Positions 44,609 through 54,449 are shown, counted from the stretch's first letter. The stretch is DNA of 64,000 nt from Kocuria palustris (GCF_016907795.1 NZ_JAFBCR010000001.1:1922001-1986000); one strand, 5' to 3'. Numbers and translations are program-made. Notes: generated by a model not told the origin, from the letters alone.

Positions 44609-45565
44609 ATGCTGAGCATGATCCTGAAGCGGCTGGCGGTCTCCGTGCTGGTCCTGCTGGCGGTGTCCTTCGTCGTCTTCGTCTTCACCCTGCTGCTGCC
44701 GGGCGATCCCGCCCAGGCGATCCTGGGCCAGCAGGCGACCCCCGAGCGGCTCGAGGCCCTGCGCTCGCAGCTGGGGCTGGATCAGCCCTGGTGGCAGCGC
44801 TACTTCGACTGGCTGAGCGGCATCCTCACCGGGGACCTCGGCGTCTCCGCCGCCACGGGCGGTTCGATCAGCGCGCTGCTGGGCGAGCGGATCGTCAACT
44901 CGCTCGTGCTCATGGCCATCGCCGCCGTGATCGCCGTGCCCCTGGGGCTCGCCCTGGGCACCTGGGCCGCCCTGCGCCGCGGCCGCGCCTCGGACACCGC
45001 GCTGAACACCGGGTCCATGATCCTCGCCTCGCTGCCGGAGTTCGTGGTCGGCATCGTGCTCGTGGCGCTGTTCTCCACGACCGTGCTGCAGATCCTGCCC
45101 TCCGTGACCATGGCCGCCCCCGGAACGCGGGTGTGGGAGTTCCCGCTCCAGCTCGTGCTGCCGGTGGCCGCGCTCGTGCTCGTGGTGGTGCCCTACATGG
45201 TGCGCATGATGCGCCAGACCATGACCGAGGTCCTCTCCAGCGGCTACGTGGAGATGGCCCGGCTCAAGGGCGTGCCGGAGCGGCAGGTCATCCTGCGCCA
45301 CGCCCTGCCCCATGCGATCGGTCCGGTGGCCCAGGTCGTGGCCATGCAGCTGGCCTGGCTGGCCGGCGGCATCGTGGTCATCGAGGTCCTCTTCCGGTAT
45401 CCCGGGATCGGGCAGGCCATGGTCGATGCGGTGAACAACCGCGACGTCCAGGTCGTGCAGACGATCTCGCTGCTGATCGCCGCTTTCTACGTGGTGGTCA
45501 ACCTGCTGGCCGACGTCGTCGGGATCCTTGCCAATCCCAAGCTGCGAACGGAGTCGGGACGATGA
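44609..45565 (+). CDS. ABC transporter permease, DppB type
   Basis: A 318-residue membrane protein with six helices. It has the DppB-like N-terminus (LKRLAVSVLVLLAVSFVVF), the periplasmic GDPAQAILGQQATPERLEAL and the ATPase-coupling EAA loop EMARLKGVPERQVILRHAL. It starts three bases after the binding-protein stop and overlaps the next permease by ATGA. Confidence 0.92.
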   Translation: MLSMILKRLAVSVLVLLAVSFVVFVFTLLLPGDPAQAILGQQATPERLEALRSQLGLDQPWWQRYFDWLSGILTGDLGVSAATGGSISALLGERIVNSLVLMAIAAVIAVPLGLALGTWAALRRGRASDTALNTGSMILASLPEFVVGIVLVALFSTTVLQILPSVTMAAPGTRVWEFPLQLVLPVAALVLVVVPYMVRMMRQTMTEVLSSGYVEMARLKGVPERQVILRHALPHAIGPVAQVVAMQLAWLAGGIVVIEVLFRYPGIGQAMVDAVNNRDVQVVQTISLLIAAFYVVVNLLADVVGILANPKLRTESGR

Positions 45566-46605
45566 GCGCTCCCACCACCAGGGCCCCCTCGACCGGCGCG
45601 ATCGGCGGCGGCCCGGTCCGCGACAGCCTGACCCGCCGATTCCTGGCCCGCACGGAGTCCAAGGCGGGTCTGATCCTGACCGGGGCCGTGCTGCTCGTGG
45701 CGATCCTCGGGCCGTTCCTGGCCGCCGCGCTGACGGGGCACACCACCACCGAGTTCGTGGGGCGGCCCTTCGTGGCCGACGGCGCGGCGCTGGGCACTGA
45801 CAACCTGGGCCGCGACGTCCTCTCCCGCTGGTTGGCAGGCGGCTGGCGCCTTCTGCTGTGGTCCGCGGCGGCCACGGTGCTGGGCGTGGGCCTGGGCGCA
45901 GTGCTGGGCATGGTCGCGGCCATGCGCGGCGGCTGGCTCGATGCCCTGATCATGCGCATCGGCGACATCGGACTCGCGCTGCCGCAGCTCGTGTTCGCCA
46001 TGCTGGCCGTCACCGTGCTCGGCCCCAAGGGCTGGGTGCTGATCCTGGTCGTCGGCCTGACCCATGCGCCGCGCACCGCGCGCGTGATGCGCTCGGCCGC
46101 CGTCGGCGTGGTGGGCGAGGACTACGTCCTGGCCTCCCACATGTACGCCGTGCCGCAGTGGCGGATCCTGGCCCAGGACATCCTGCCGAACGTCACGGGC
46201 CCGCTGATGGTCGAGCTCGGTCTGCGCATGACCTACTCGATCGGCGCGCTGGCCTCGCTGTCCTTTCTGGGCCTGGGCATGCAGCCGCCCACCGCCGACT
46301 GGGGCCTGATGATCAACGAGAACCGCATCGCCCTGGCCGTCCAGCCGTGGGGCGTGCTGCTTCCCGTGCTGGCGATCGCCGTGCTGACGGTGGGCACCAA
46401 CCTGATCGCCGACGGCATCGCGGCCGCCTCGGCCGGCGGCAGCTCCGTGGTCGAGGAGGATCTCGAGGGCATCCGAGCCGGCGCACAGGGCGCGGCACCA
46501 GCGGGCGGCCCGGCGGTTCCCGAATCCGAGGCCTCCACCGGCTCGGCCACCGCCTCCGGCACCGGATCCGATGCCGCCTCGAGCCCCGAGGAGGGACGAC
46601 GATGA
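45562..46605 (+). CDS. ABC transporter permease, DppC type
   Basis: A 347-residue membrane protein with five or six helices. LGTDNLGRDVLSRWLAGG is the classical DppC/OppC motif, and DYVLASHMYAVPQWRILAQD is the coupling loop. The C-terminal 50 residues are an added Ser/Ala/Gly/Glu-rich cytoplasmic tail, longer than usual. ATGA overlaps link it to the genes on both sides. Confidence 0.92.
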   Translation: MSAPTTRAPSTGAIGGGPVRDSLTRRFLARTESKAGLILTGAVLLVAILGPFLAAALTGHTTTEFVGRPFVADGAALGTDNLGRDVLSRWLAGGWRLLLWSAAATVLGVGLGAVLGMVAAMRGGWLDALIMRIGDIGLALPQLVFAMLAVTVLGPKGWVLILVVGLTHAPRTARVMRSAAVGVVGEDYVLASHMYAVPQWRILAQDILPNVTGPLMVELGLRMTYSIGALASLSFLGLGMQPPTADWGLMINENRIALAVQPWGVLLPVLAIAVLTVGTNLIADGIAAASAGGSSVVEEDLEGIRAGAQGAAPAGGPAVPESEASTGSATASGTGSDAASSPEEGRR

Positions 46606-48488
46606 CCCCGAGCACTGCATCGCGCGCAGAAGGCAGGCGCGCCGCGGACCCGTCGTCGGCGGCCACCGTCGAGACCGCCCTGAGCGTGTCCGGGCTGGAT
46701 CTCGGCGTGACGGGCGGACGCCAGATCCTGCACGACATCGGCTTCGAGCTGCACCCCGGGCGCATCCTGGCGCTGGTGGGGGAGTCCGGCTCCGGCAAGA
46801 CGACGGCAGCCCTGGCGTGCATGTCGTACCTCAGGCCGGGCCTGGAGCTGCGCGGCGGCTCGATCACGCTGCATCCGGGCGCCTCGCGCTTCCACCCGGA
46901 CGGCGCGCAGCTCCCGGAGCTGAGCTCGGCGCAGGTGCGGCGGCTTCGCGGGTCCACGATCGCCTACGTCCCGCAGGACCCTGCGCTGTCGCTCAACGGG
47001 TCCATGCGCGTGGGCGAGCAGATCGCCGAGGTCCTGCGCATCCACGACTACGGCGACGGCCCCGCCTCCCGCACGGCGCGCGTGGCCGAGGTGCTCGAGG
47101 AGGTGGGCATGCCCTCGGACGCCGCCTCCCAGCGCCGCTACCCGCATCAGCTCTCGGGCGGTCAGCAGCAGCGCATCGGCATCGCCATGGCGTTCGCGAC
47201 CCGCCCGGCCGTGATCATCCTGGACGAGCCCACCACGGGCCTGGACGTGGCCACTCAGGATCTGGTCCTGGACACGGTCATCGACCTGACCCGCCGCCAC
47301 GACGCCGCAGGGCTCTACATCACCCACGACATCGCGGTGGTCGCCCAGATCGCCGACGAGGTCGCAGTCATGCTCAAGGGCCGCATCGTGGAGGCCGGCT
47401 CGGCAGAGCAGGTGCTGCGCGCCCCGACCCACGACTACACGCGCCGCCTGGTGGTGGCCGTGCCGGACCTCGAGGGCCACAAGCGCATCGGCGGCGGCCT
47501 GCCGGTCGGCCAGCGCGGCGGGGCGGGCGCGGCTGACGCGGCGCAGGCGCCCTCGGACGCACCGTCGGGAGCCGGAACGGCGGTCGGCGCCCCAGCCGCG
47601 CTCCCGTGGGCGCAGGACGCGGACACGACCGAGGACCCGGCGGGGACCGCGGCCCCCTCGGCGTCCACGGCCGAGCCCGAGACGGCGGCCTTGGCCGAGC
47701 CTCGGTCCGAGCGGGAGGCGACGACGCCGTCGTCGCGTCCCCTGCTGGCGGTCGAGGACCTGAGCCTGTCGTACGGGCCCAAGACGGTGCTGGACGGGCT
47801 GCGGCTGGAGCTGCACTGGGGGCAGACCACGATGCTGCTGGGCGAGTCGGGCTCCGGCAAGACCACCCTGGCCCGCGCCATCGCGGGACTGTCGGCGGCG
47901 TCGTGGACCGGGCAGGTGCTGCTGGACGGTGAGCCGCTGGCCGAGACCACCCGCAAGCGCACGGCCGAGCAGCGTCGGCGCATCCAGTACATCTTCCAGT
48001 CGCCTTTCTCGTCGCTGAACCCCCGGCGCACGATCAGCGAGTCCCTGGCCGTGCCGCTGCAGATGGGCGGCGGGATGTCCTCGGCGCAGCGTCGCGAGGC
48101 GGTCTCCGTGGCGCTGGATCAGGTCCGGCTCGGCCGCTCCTACATCGACCGCCGACCCGGTGACCTCTCCGGCGGCGAGCGGCAGCGCGCGGCGATTGCC
48201 CGCGCGCTGGTCAGCGCCCCGTCGGTGCTGGTGTGCGATGAGGTGACCTCGGCGCTGGACGTCTCCGTGCAGGCCGCGGTGATCGAGCTGCTGCGCGAGA
48301 TCCAGGACGAGACCGGCATGGCCATGCTGTTCGTGACGCACAACATCACGCTGTCCCGGCACATCGCTCACCGCCTGGCGGTGCTGCAGAAGGGCCGGAT
48401 CGTGGATCATGGGCTCACCGAGGACGTCCTGGCCCGTCCGGACAGCGAGTACACGCGCGATCTGCTGGAGCACGTGCTGACGCTGTGA
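46602..48488 (+). CDS. Fused double ATPase of the peptide-type ABC transporter (DppD-DppF)
   Basis: A 628-residue protein with two complete ABC domains. The first (about 25-290) has Walker A GESGSGKTTAALAC, signature LSGGQQQRIGIAMA and Walker B VIILDEPTTGLD. An Ala/Pro/Glu-rich linker (about 300-380) follows. The second (about 385-628) has GESGSGKTTLARA, DLSGGERQRAAIARA and LVCDEVTSALD; Cys-Asp-Glu replaces the usual LDE. Fused forms are known for glutathione (GsiA) and YejF-type importers. It completes a full importer with the three genes before it. Confidence 0.93.
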   Translation: MTPSTASRAEGRRAADPSSAATVETALSVSGLDLGVTGGRQILHDIGFELHPGRILALVGESGSGKTTAALACMSYLRPGLELRGGSITLHPGASRFHPDGAQLPELSSAQVRRLRGSTIAYVPQDPALSLNGSMRVGEQIAEVLRIHDYGDGPASRTARVAEVLEEVGMPSDAASQRRYPHQLSGGQQQRIGIAMAFATRPAVIILDEPTTGLDVATQDLVLDTVIDLTRRHDAAGLYITHDIAVVAQIADEVAVMLKGRIVEAGSAEQVLRAPTHDYTRRLVVAVPDLEGHKRIGGGLPVGQRGGAGAADAAQAPSDAPSGAGTAVGAPAALPWAQDADTTEDPAGTAAPSASTAEPETAALAEPRSEREATTPSSRPLLAVEDLSLSYGPKTVLDGLRLELHWGQTTMLLGESGSGKTTLARAIAGLSAASWTGQVLLDGEPLAETTRKRTAEQRRRIQYIFQSPFSSLNPRRTISESLAVPLQMGGGMSSAQRREAVSVALDQVRLGRSYIDRRPGDLSGGERQRAAIARALVSAPSVLVCDEVTSALDVSVQAAVIELLREIQDETGMAMLFVTHNITLSRHIAHRLAVLQKGRIVDHGLTEDVLARPDSEYTRDLLEHVLTL

Positions 48489-48549
48489 CCGGCGGCGCGG
48501 ACCCCATCCGTGCGGCCGACCCCGGCACGCCCCCACAGAGAGCAGGCTC

Positions 48550-49983
48550 GTGAACACGCAGACCGTCCATGGCCCCACGCGCACCGAGCGCCTCGACCGG
48601 CTGCCCTTCAACGGGCGGCATCGCCGGCTGCTCGGGGCCTCCGGCATCGGCTGGGCGCTGGATGCCATGGACGTGGGCCTGATCTCCTTCGTGATCGCCG
48701 CCCTGGCGCAGCAGTGGGGCCTCGACGCGCAGACCCGGTCCTGGATCATCTCGGCGGGCTTCCTCGGCATGGCGCTGGGGGCCTCGCTGGGCGGTCTGCT
48801 CGCGGATCGGATCGGACGCCGAGCGGTGTTCAGCCTGACGCTGCTGGTCTACGGCCTGGCGACCGGGGCCAGCGCGCTGGCGATGTCGGTGACGGCGCTG
48901 ATCATCCTGCGCTTCCTCGTGGGCCTCGGCCTGGGCTCGGAGCTGCCGGTGGCCTCCACGCTAGTGTCCGAGTTCGCGCCGCGGCGCATCCGCGGCCGCG
49001 TGGTCGTGTGGCTCGAGGCGTTCTGGGCGCTGGGCTGGATCGCCGCCGCGGCGATCGGGTACTTCGTGGTCGCGGCCTCGGACTCCGGCTGGCGCTGGGC
49101 CCTGGCTCTCGGGGCGGTGCCGGCCCTCTACGCCCTGGTGGTCCGATTCGGGCTGCCGGAGTCCGTGCGCTTCCTGGAATCGCGCGGTCGGTATGACGAG
49201 GCGGAGCGCGTCGTGCGCGACTTCGAGACCGGCGGCGGGCGCCGGGAGGGCTCCGACCACGACGACGCCGCGGCCGTCGAGGCGGCGCGCGATGAGGCCG
49301 AGATCCGGTCCGCCGAGCGGCCCGCAGCCGCGATCGACTCCGCGAGGGTCGAGGCACCGGCAGATCCGTCGCTGCAGGGACAGCCCGAGCAGGGGCAGCC
49401 GTCGTCGATCTTCGCCGCTGGGCTGCGACGGCGCACGCTCGCGCTGTGGACGGTGTGGTTCTGCCTCAACCTGGCCTACTACGGGGCTTTCACGTGGATC
49501 CCGTCGCTGCTGGTCGAGCAGGGCTACAGCCTGGTGCGCTCCTTCGGCTTCACGCTGATCATCACGCTCGCCCAGCTGCCCGGCTATGCCATGGCCGCGT
49601 GGCTGATCGAGGTCCTGGGACGGCGCGTGACGCTGGTGGTCTTCCTGGCGGGCTCGGCTGCTTCCGCCATCGGCTTCGGGCTGGCGGATTCGGAGGCCGC
49701 GGTGATCGCGGCCGGGTGCTGCCTGTCGTTCTTCAACCTCGGGGCCTGGGGCACGCTCTACGCGATCGGCCCCGAGCTCTACCCCACGTCCCTGCGCGGC
49801 ACCGGCACCGGGCTGGCGGCAGGAGTGGGGCGCATCGCCTCGATCGCAGCGCCCCTGATCGTCCCCGTGCTGTTCGTCGCCGGCGGCATGCCGGTGGTCT
49901 TCGGGGTGTTCTCGGCGGCCTTCGCGATCGCGGCGATCGCCGGGCTCCTGCTCCCGGAGATGAAAGGGCGCCTGATCGGCTGA
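48550..49983 (+). CDS. MFS transporter, sugar-porter/NiaP-like
   Basis: A 477-residue transporter with twelve helices. LDAMDVGLISFVIAALAQQW, the loop GGLLADRIGRRAVF and the second-half RVTLVVF and GPELYPTSLRGTGTGLAAG are typical of the sugar-porter branch that includes the niacin transporter NiaP and aromatic-acid carriers. A 60-residue acidic, low-complexity insert sits in the central cytoplasmic loop. The start is GTG 48550, weakly supported by a purine stretch. The substrate is unknown; niacin is one guess. Confidence 0.78.
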   Translation: MNTQTVHGPTRTERLDRLPFNGRHRRLLGASGIGWALDAMDVGLISFVIAALAQQWGLDAQTRSWIISAGFLGMALGASLGGLLADRIGRRAVFSLTLLVYGLATGASALAMSVTALIILRFLVGLGLGSELPVASTLVSEFAPRRIRGRVVVWLEAFWALGWIAAAAIGYFVVAASDSGWRWALALGAVPALYALVVRFGLPESVRFLESRGRYDEAERVVRDFETGGGRREGSDHDDAAAVEAARDEAEIRSAERPAAAIDSARVEAPADPSLQGQPEQGQPSSIFAAGLRRRTLALWTVWFCLNLAYYGAFTWIPSLLVEQGYSLVRSFGFTLIITLAQLPGYAMAAWLIEVLGRRVTLVVFLAGSAASAIGFGLADSEAAVIAAGCCLSFFNLGAWGTLYAIGPELYPTSLRGTGTGLAAGVGRIASIAAPLIVPVLFVAGGMPVVFGVFSAAFAIAAIAGLLLPEMKGRLIG

Positions 49984-50051
49984 GGGGGCCGTCGACGGGA
50001 ACTGCGGCGGCAACCGCCGTCGGGCTCTGCCTCCCGGCAGGTGCGCGCTCC

Positions 50052-50057
50052 TACTGT
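50052..50057 (+). promoter_or_regulatory. -10 box (TACTGT) for a leaderless transcript
   Basis: TACTGT lies seven bases before ATG 50065. Confidence 0.45.
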
Positions 50058-50064
50058 GGTGATC

Positions 50065-51144
50065 ATGACGCAGAACGCAGCGAGCGAACCCGCCCCCGAT
50101 TCCGAGGCCTACGTGCGCACCGAGGTGCGGGACGGCACCGGGATCATCGTCCTGGACCGCCCCAAGGCCCTCAATGCGCTCACGGCGCGCATGTACCGCG
50201 ACATGCTAAAAGCCCTGTGGGCCTGGCGGGACGACGACGCCGTCACCCAGGTGCTCGTGACCACCTCCGCCCCGCGCGCCTTCTGCTCCGGCGGCGACAT
50301 CCGGCAGATCCGCGACGCCGTGCTCGACGACCGCTTCGAGGACGGCGTGGCCGCCTTCACCGACGAGTACTCGCTCGACCTGGTGATCGCGCAGTACCCC
50401 AAGCCGTACGTCGCGGTCATGGAGGGCTACACGATGGGCGGCGGCATGGGCATCTCCGTGCACGGCTCGCACCGCATCGTCACCGACACGACCGTGATGT
50501 GCATGCCGGAGACGGCGATCGGATTCTTCCCGGACATCGGCGCCTCGTGGTTCCTGCCGCGGGTCTCGCTGCTGGGCCGCGGTCCGTCGCTGGGCGTGGG
50601 CCGCTGGATGGGCCTGACCGGCGCTCGGATCTCCGGGCCGGACGCGCTGGCGATCGGGCTGGCCGACAACTTCGTGCCTGAGTCGCGGCTCGAGGCCTTC
50701 AAGGAGGCCGTGGTCAGTGATGGCGTCGCCGCCGCCGTCGCCGAGCACTCGGCCGGCCCGGGGGAGAACGACGGCATCCCGGAGGCCTCGCTGCCCGAGC
50801 GCTGGGACGAGATCGAGGAGCTCTACGGTGCGGACACGCTGGGCGAGATCCTGGTCAAGGCCCCGGCCGAGGACCTGGCGGGGGCGTCGCCGTCGTCGCT
50901 GGTGCGCACGTGGGAGCTGCTGGAGCGCGGGGCGGAGGCCGAGTCGCTGCAGGAGTGCCTGGAGCGCGAGCTGGCGCTGGCCGCGGACACGATCGTCTCC
51001 CCGGACTTCGCCGAGGGCGTGCGCTGCACCATGATCGACAAGCAGGATGAGCCGCAGTGGTCGCCGGCCACGGTGAGCGAGGTCGATGTGGAGGCCATCC
51101 GCCGCGTGCTCGATCAGCCCGGACAGCTGCGCACCCGCCCCTAA
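50065..51144 (+). CDS. Enoyl-CoA hydratase/isomerase family, 3-hydroxyisobutyryl-CoA hydrolase-like
   Basis: A 359-residue crotonase-fold protein. The oxyanion-hole strand AFCSGGDIRQIRDAV, the helix YTMGGGMGISVHGSHRI and the active-site MPETAIGFFPDIGASWFLPR match 3-hydroxyisobutyryl-CoA hydrolases of valine breakdown better than true hydratases (about 260 aa). The C-terminal part with FAEGVRCTMIDKQDEPQWSP is also typical. ATG 50065 is chosen over GTG 50041 because of the -10 spacing. No other valine-degradation genes are adjacent. Confidence 0.85.
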   Translation: MTQNAASEPAPDSEAYVRTEVRDGTGIIVLDRPKALNALTARMYRDMLKALWAWRDDDAVTQVLVTTSAPRAFCSGGDIRQIRDAVLDDRFEDGVAAFTDEYSLDLVIAQYPKPYVAVMEGYTMGGGMGISVHGSHRIVTDTTVMCMPETAIGFFPDIGASWFLPRVSLLGRGPSLGVGRWMGLTGARISGPDALAIGLADNFVPESRLEAFKEAVVSDGVAAAVAEHSAGPGENDGIPEASLPERWDEIEELYGADTLGEILVKAPAEDLAGASPSSLVRTWELLERGAEAESLQECLERELALAADTIVSPDFAEGVRCTMIDKQDEPQWSPATVSEVDVEAIRRVLDQPGQLRTRP

Positions 51145-51158
51145 CCCCCCCCTCACTG

Positions 51159-51220
51159 CGCCGAGTGGATCCCCAGTTGCGCTATCGGGGCGAACAGCGC
51201 AACTGGGGATCCACTCGGCG
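51159..51220. terminator. Perfect 24-bp hairpin with a 14-nt loop between convergent genes
   Basis: The arms 51159-51182 and 51197-51220 are fully complementary (CGCCGAGTGGATCCCC...). The loop TATCGGGGCGAACA is close to the loop of the hairpin at 25125. It starts 14 bases after the HIBYL-CoA hydrolase stop and ends 13 bases before the uracil permease stop, an ideal place for a two-way terminator. There is no T-tract. Confidence 0.68.
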
Positions 51221-51233
51221 GTGCGGGGAAGGG

Positions 51234-52700
51234 TCAGCCGAGCGGGGAGGCCTGGTCGTGCGGGGTGCTCGCGCGGTCCGGGGTGAGCGGATCGCCGCCG
51301 GCGGTGCCGCGCCACAGGGCGATCCCGCGCATGCCGTGGAAGACCACCAGGGTGGCCGCGGTGCCCAGGGCGATGCCCGCGAACTGGATCCCGAACGCAT
51401 CCCACGTGTAGTCGGCGATGCCGATGATCATGGCCACGGCGGCCGTCGTCAGGTTCACCGGGTGGGAGAAGTCCACGCGGTTCTGCACCCAGATGCGCAC
51501 GCCGAGCATGCCGATCATGCCGTAGAGCACCGTGGCGGCACCGCCCAGCACGCCCGGCGGAACCGTGGCGATCGCGGCGCCGAAGACCGGGAAGAACGAC
51601 AGCAGCAGCGCCACGATCGCCGCGACCCAGTAGGCGGCCGTCGAGTAGACCTTGGTCGCGGCCATGACGCCGATGTTCTCGGCGTACGTGGTGGTGCCGG
51701 AGCCGCCGCCGGAGCCGGCCAGGATGGTCGCGAGGCCATCGGACATGATCGTGCGCCCCAGCACGGGATCCAGGTCCTGACCGGTCATCAGGGCCACCGA
51801 CTTCACGTGCCCGATGTTCTCGGCCACGAGCACCAGGATCACCGGCACGAACAGCCCGATCAGCGAGACGTGGAACTCCGGGGCGTGGAACTGCGGCAGC
51901 CCCAGCAGGCCCTCGGCCTCCCAGGCGGCGCTGATCGCTGAGAAGTCGACCTCCCCGCGCACCACCGCCGTGAGATACCCGATCACCACGCCCACCAGGA
52001 TGGACAGCCGGCCCAGGATCCCGCGGAAGAGCACGGACGTGAGGATGATCGCCAGCAGGGTCACCAGCGCCGTGATGGGCGCGAGCATGAAGTTGTCCTT
52101 GGCCGCAGGGGCCAGGTTGAAGCCGATCAGCGCCACGATCGTGCCCGTGACCAGCGGGGGCATCAGCGCTGAGAGCCAGCCGGTGCCGGCCACCTGCACG
52201 ATCACGCCGATCAGGAACAGGGCGGCGCCCGCCATGACCACGCCGCCCAGCGCGCCGCCGGGGCCGTACTGGCCGATGGCCGCAGAGATCGGGGCGATGA
52301 ACGCGAACGACGAGCCCAGGTACGACGGGACCAGCCCGCGCGTGATCACCAGGAACAGGATCGTGCCCAGCCCGGAGAAGAACAGGGTGGTCGACGGCGG
52401 GAAGCCCGTGATCAGCGGGACCAGGAAGGTCGCCCCGAACATGGCCACCACGTGCTGGGCGCCGATGCCGATGGTGCGCGGCCAGGACAGCCGCTGCTGC
52501 GGGTGCACGACGGCGCCGGCGGCCACGTTGCGGCCGTCGCCGTGCAGCGACCAGCTCAGCCCGGCCCTGGCCAGGAAGCCGCGCTCGGCGGTGGCCTCCC
52601 CTGTGCGGCGGGAGGCCTCCGGGTCACGGGACGAGTCGGAGCTGGGGGACGAGTCGGGGCCGGAGCGGTGCTGGTCCGGCCGGGGAGCGGAGCTGCTCAT
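51234..52700 (-). CDS. Uracil/xanthine permease (NCS2 family)
   Basis: A 488-residue nucleobase:cation symporter with about fourteen membrane segments. Characteristic stretches are GAQHVVAMFGATFLVPLITG, LGSSFAFIAPISA, EFHVSLIGLFVPVILVLVAE (central Glu), NIGHVKSVALMTGQDLDP, and the signature GLATILAGSGGGSGTTTYAE with NIGVMAATKV. The start is ATG 52700 behind AGGAG. The first 65 residues are polar and Ser/Arg-rich. Uracil is the most likely substrate by the GTTTYAENIGV motif. Confidence 0.9.
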   Translation of the reverse strand: MSSSAPRPDQHRSGPDSSPSSDSSRDPEASRRTGEATAERGFLARAGLSWSLHGDGRNVAAGAVVHPQQRLSWPRTIGIGAQHVVAMFGATFLVPLITGFPPSTTLFFSGLGTILFLVITRGLVPSYLGSSFAFIAPISAAIGQYGPGGALGGVVMAGAALFLIGVIVQVAGTGWLSALMPPLVTGTIVALIGFNLAPAAKDNFMLAPITALVTLLAIILTSVLFRGILGRLSILVGVVIGYLTAVVRGEVDFSAISAAWEAEGLLGLPQFHAPEFHVSLIGLFVPVILVLVAENIGHVKSVALMTGQDLDPVLGRTIMSDGLATILAGSGGGSGTTTYAENIGVMAATKVYSTAAYWVAAIVALLLSFFPVFGAAIATVPPGVLGGAATVLYGMIGMLGVRIWVQNRVDFSHPVNLTTAAVAMIIGIADYTWDAFGIQFAGIALGTAATLVVFHGMRGIALWRGTAGGDPLTPDRASTPHDQASPLG

Positions 52701-52867
52701 GGGCGATCTCCTGGAGGAGTGAGCGGGGGCGCGAGCCGTGGAGGCGGACGCGCGATGATCGCGGATCAGAGTAGCCGCAGGCCGGGGCCCGCGACGGCCC
52801 CGACCGCGACGATGCGGCGGCCGTCGGGAAGTCGTGACGTCGTCACGGCCTGTCAGGGGAAGGCGGC

Positions 52868-53545
52868 TCAGCCGAGCAGGTGCACGAGCGCGGTGAGGAC
52901 GAAGCCCAGGCCGACGGCGATGAAGAAGCAGCTGGCGATCACGTCGAAGCCCGAGCGGAAGCGGTCGATCACCGGGGCGAGTCGCCGCTGCGAGGCCGCC
53001 AGCGCCACGAGCCCGAACCACACGACGGTGAGCACGATCAGGGTCCCGACCACGATCGCCGTCTGGAGGCTGACGATCCTGCTGGTGAGGAACGGGGAGA
53101 AGATCGCCCCGAAGAACACGAGCGCCTTGGGGTTCGACAGGTTGGTGGCCAGGCCACGCAGATAGGCATCCGTTCCGGCAGGAGCGGCCGTGCGGTCCCG
53201 TCCGACAGCCTGCTGCTGCGCGGTCGTGGCGTCCGAGGAGGCGCCGCGTCGGCGCGCGGCCCGCCAGGACCGCAGACCGGTGGCGCCGATGAGGATCAGC
53301 ATGAGCCCGCCCAGCAGCTCGAGCCAGCTCATCAGCCAGGGCAGAGCCTGCAGCAGCGCGGAGAGCCCGAACAGGGCGCCGAGCAGCCAGACGGTCGCCC
53401 CCGTTGTGATGCCGAGCGCCGCCAGCAGACCGGCCCGGCGCGAGCGCGTGATGGACTGCTGGAGTACCAGGACCATGTCCGGACCGGGTGCGGCCACGGC
53501 GACCATCCAGATCAGTGCCAGGCCCGGCAGCTGGGCGAGCTCCAT
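52868..53545 (-). CDS. LysE/RhtB-family amino-acid exporter
   Basis: A 225-residue membrane protein with six helices. The N-terminal VAVAAPGPDMVLVLQQSITR and the conserved NLSNPKALVFFGAIFSPF are signatures of the LysE/RhtB superfamily. A short basic insert (ARRRGASSDATTAQQQAVGR) sits in the middle cytoplasmic loop. It follows the broken ABC gene at 53550 by four bases on the same strand. The exported amino acid cannot be assigned. Confidence 0.88.
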   Translation of the reverse strand: MELAQLPGLALIWMVAVAAPGPDMVLVLQQSITRSRRAGLLAALGITTGATVWLLGALFGLSALLQALPWLMSWLELLGGLMLILIGATGLRSWRAARRRGASSDATTAQQQAVGRDRTAAPAGTDAYLRGLATNLSNPKALVFFGAIFSPFLTSRIVSLQTAIVVGTLIVLTVVWFGLVALAASQRRLAPVIDRFRSGFDVIASCFFIAVGLGFVLTALVHLLG

Positions 53546-53549
53546 GCGA

Positions 53550-54449
53550 TCAGCCTCTCGAGCGCTCGCGCAGCAGCCACTGCGCCAGGGCGTCCAGCGC
53601 GATGCCGATCAGCCCGATGAGGAGGATGACCACGAGCATCTCGTCGTAGGCCAGGCGATCGCGAGCATTGAGGATCTCATAGCCGAGTCCCGAGGACACG
53701 CCGAGCATCTCGGCCGGGACGATCACGACCCACGCGATGCCCAGCGCCAGGCGCACGCCCGTCATGGTGAAGGGGCGGATGCTCGGCAGCACCACGGTGC
53801 GCAGGATCTCCGGGCGGGTGGCCCCCAGAGTCCGGGCCACTCGCACATGCAGCGGATCCAGCGGGGCCACGCCGGAGGCGGTGTTCAGCGCGACTGGCCA
53901 GACCGCCGCGATCGCCAGTCCGCACAGCAGCCGCCACAGGCTCGTGGCAGCGTCCTGCAGCACCACGCAGCACACGTGATCGCGCCATGCATCGCCCAGG
54001 AAGCGCTGGATCCCGCCGACGGACTGCGCCGCCGCGGCCGCGTTGAAGGGATCGACCACCGTGTATCCGCCGATCACCCCGTTGTTCAGGGCGGGGAGCA
54101 TGTCCGAGGGCGCCATGGGCAGCAGCTGCACAGTGCCCTCGTCCGCCGACGGGGTGCGGCGCATGATCGGGGTGAGCCCGGCGCCGCGCAGCATCTGCTG
54201 CACGACCACGTTGTGCACGGACCACCAGGCCGGGATCGCGATCGACTCCCCGGCCAGCGAGGACCAGCTGCGGAACAGCCCCGGGGCCTGGACCGGGACG
54301 CCGGCCTCCTCGTAGTAGCCGTTGGCGTGCCCGATCAGCAGCGGGGTGGCGTTGGTGATCGGCAGGTATCCCGCGCGCACGGGCGCCGACGGATCTGTCG
54401 AGGCGCTGCCGCCCTGCGACGCCGTGTAGGCCGCACCAGCGCGCCCCAT
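53550..54449 (-). pseudogene. Chimera of ABC binding protein and permease, probably decayed
   Basis: A 299-residue open frame made from two different genes. Residues about 24-160 are parts of an NMT1/NrtA/SsuA-type periplasmic binding protein (VRAGYLPITNATPLLIGHAN, GYYEEAGV, PAWWSVHNVVVQQML, FLGDAWRDHVCCVVLQD), lacking the signal peptide and at least one internal segment (SSLAGESIAI joint). Residues about 165-299 are the C-terminal two thirds of the matching TauC/SsuC/NrtB permease (ARTLGATRPEILRTVVLPS, GIAWVVIVPAEML). The apparent start codon lies in an intergenic hairpin (54431-54476). I infer in-frame deletions in a nitrate, sulfonate or taurine ABC operon; no ATPase gene is next to it. 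Confidence 0.75.

Noticed and set aside
42977-45313. 778-codon minus-strand open frame opposite the peptide ABC genes
   Set aside because: Complement of a binding protein and permease with all expected motifs on the plus strand.
46233-48770. 845-codon minus-strand open frame opposite the double ATPase
   Set aside because: No domain motifs and antisense to two intact ABC ATPase domains.
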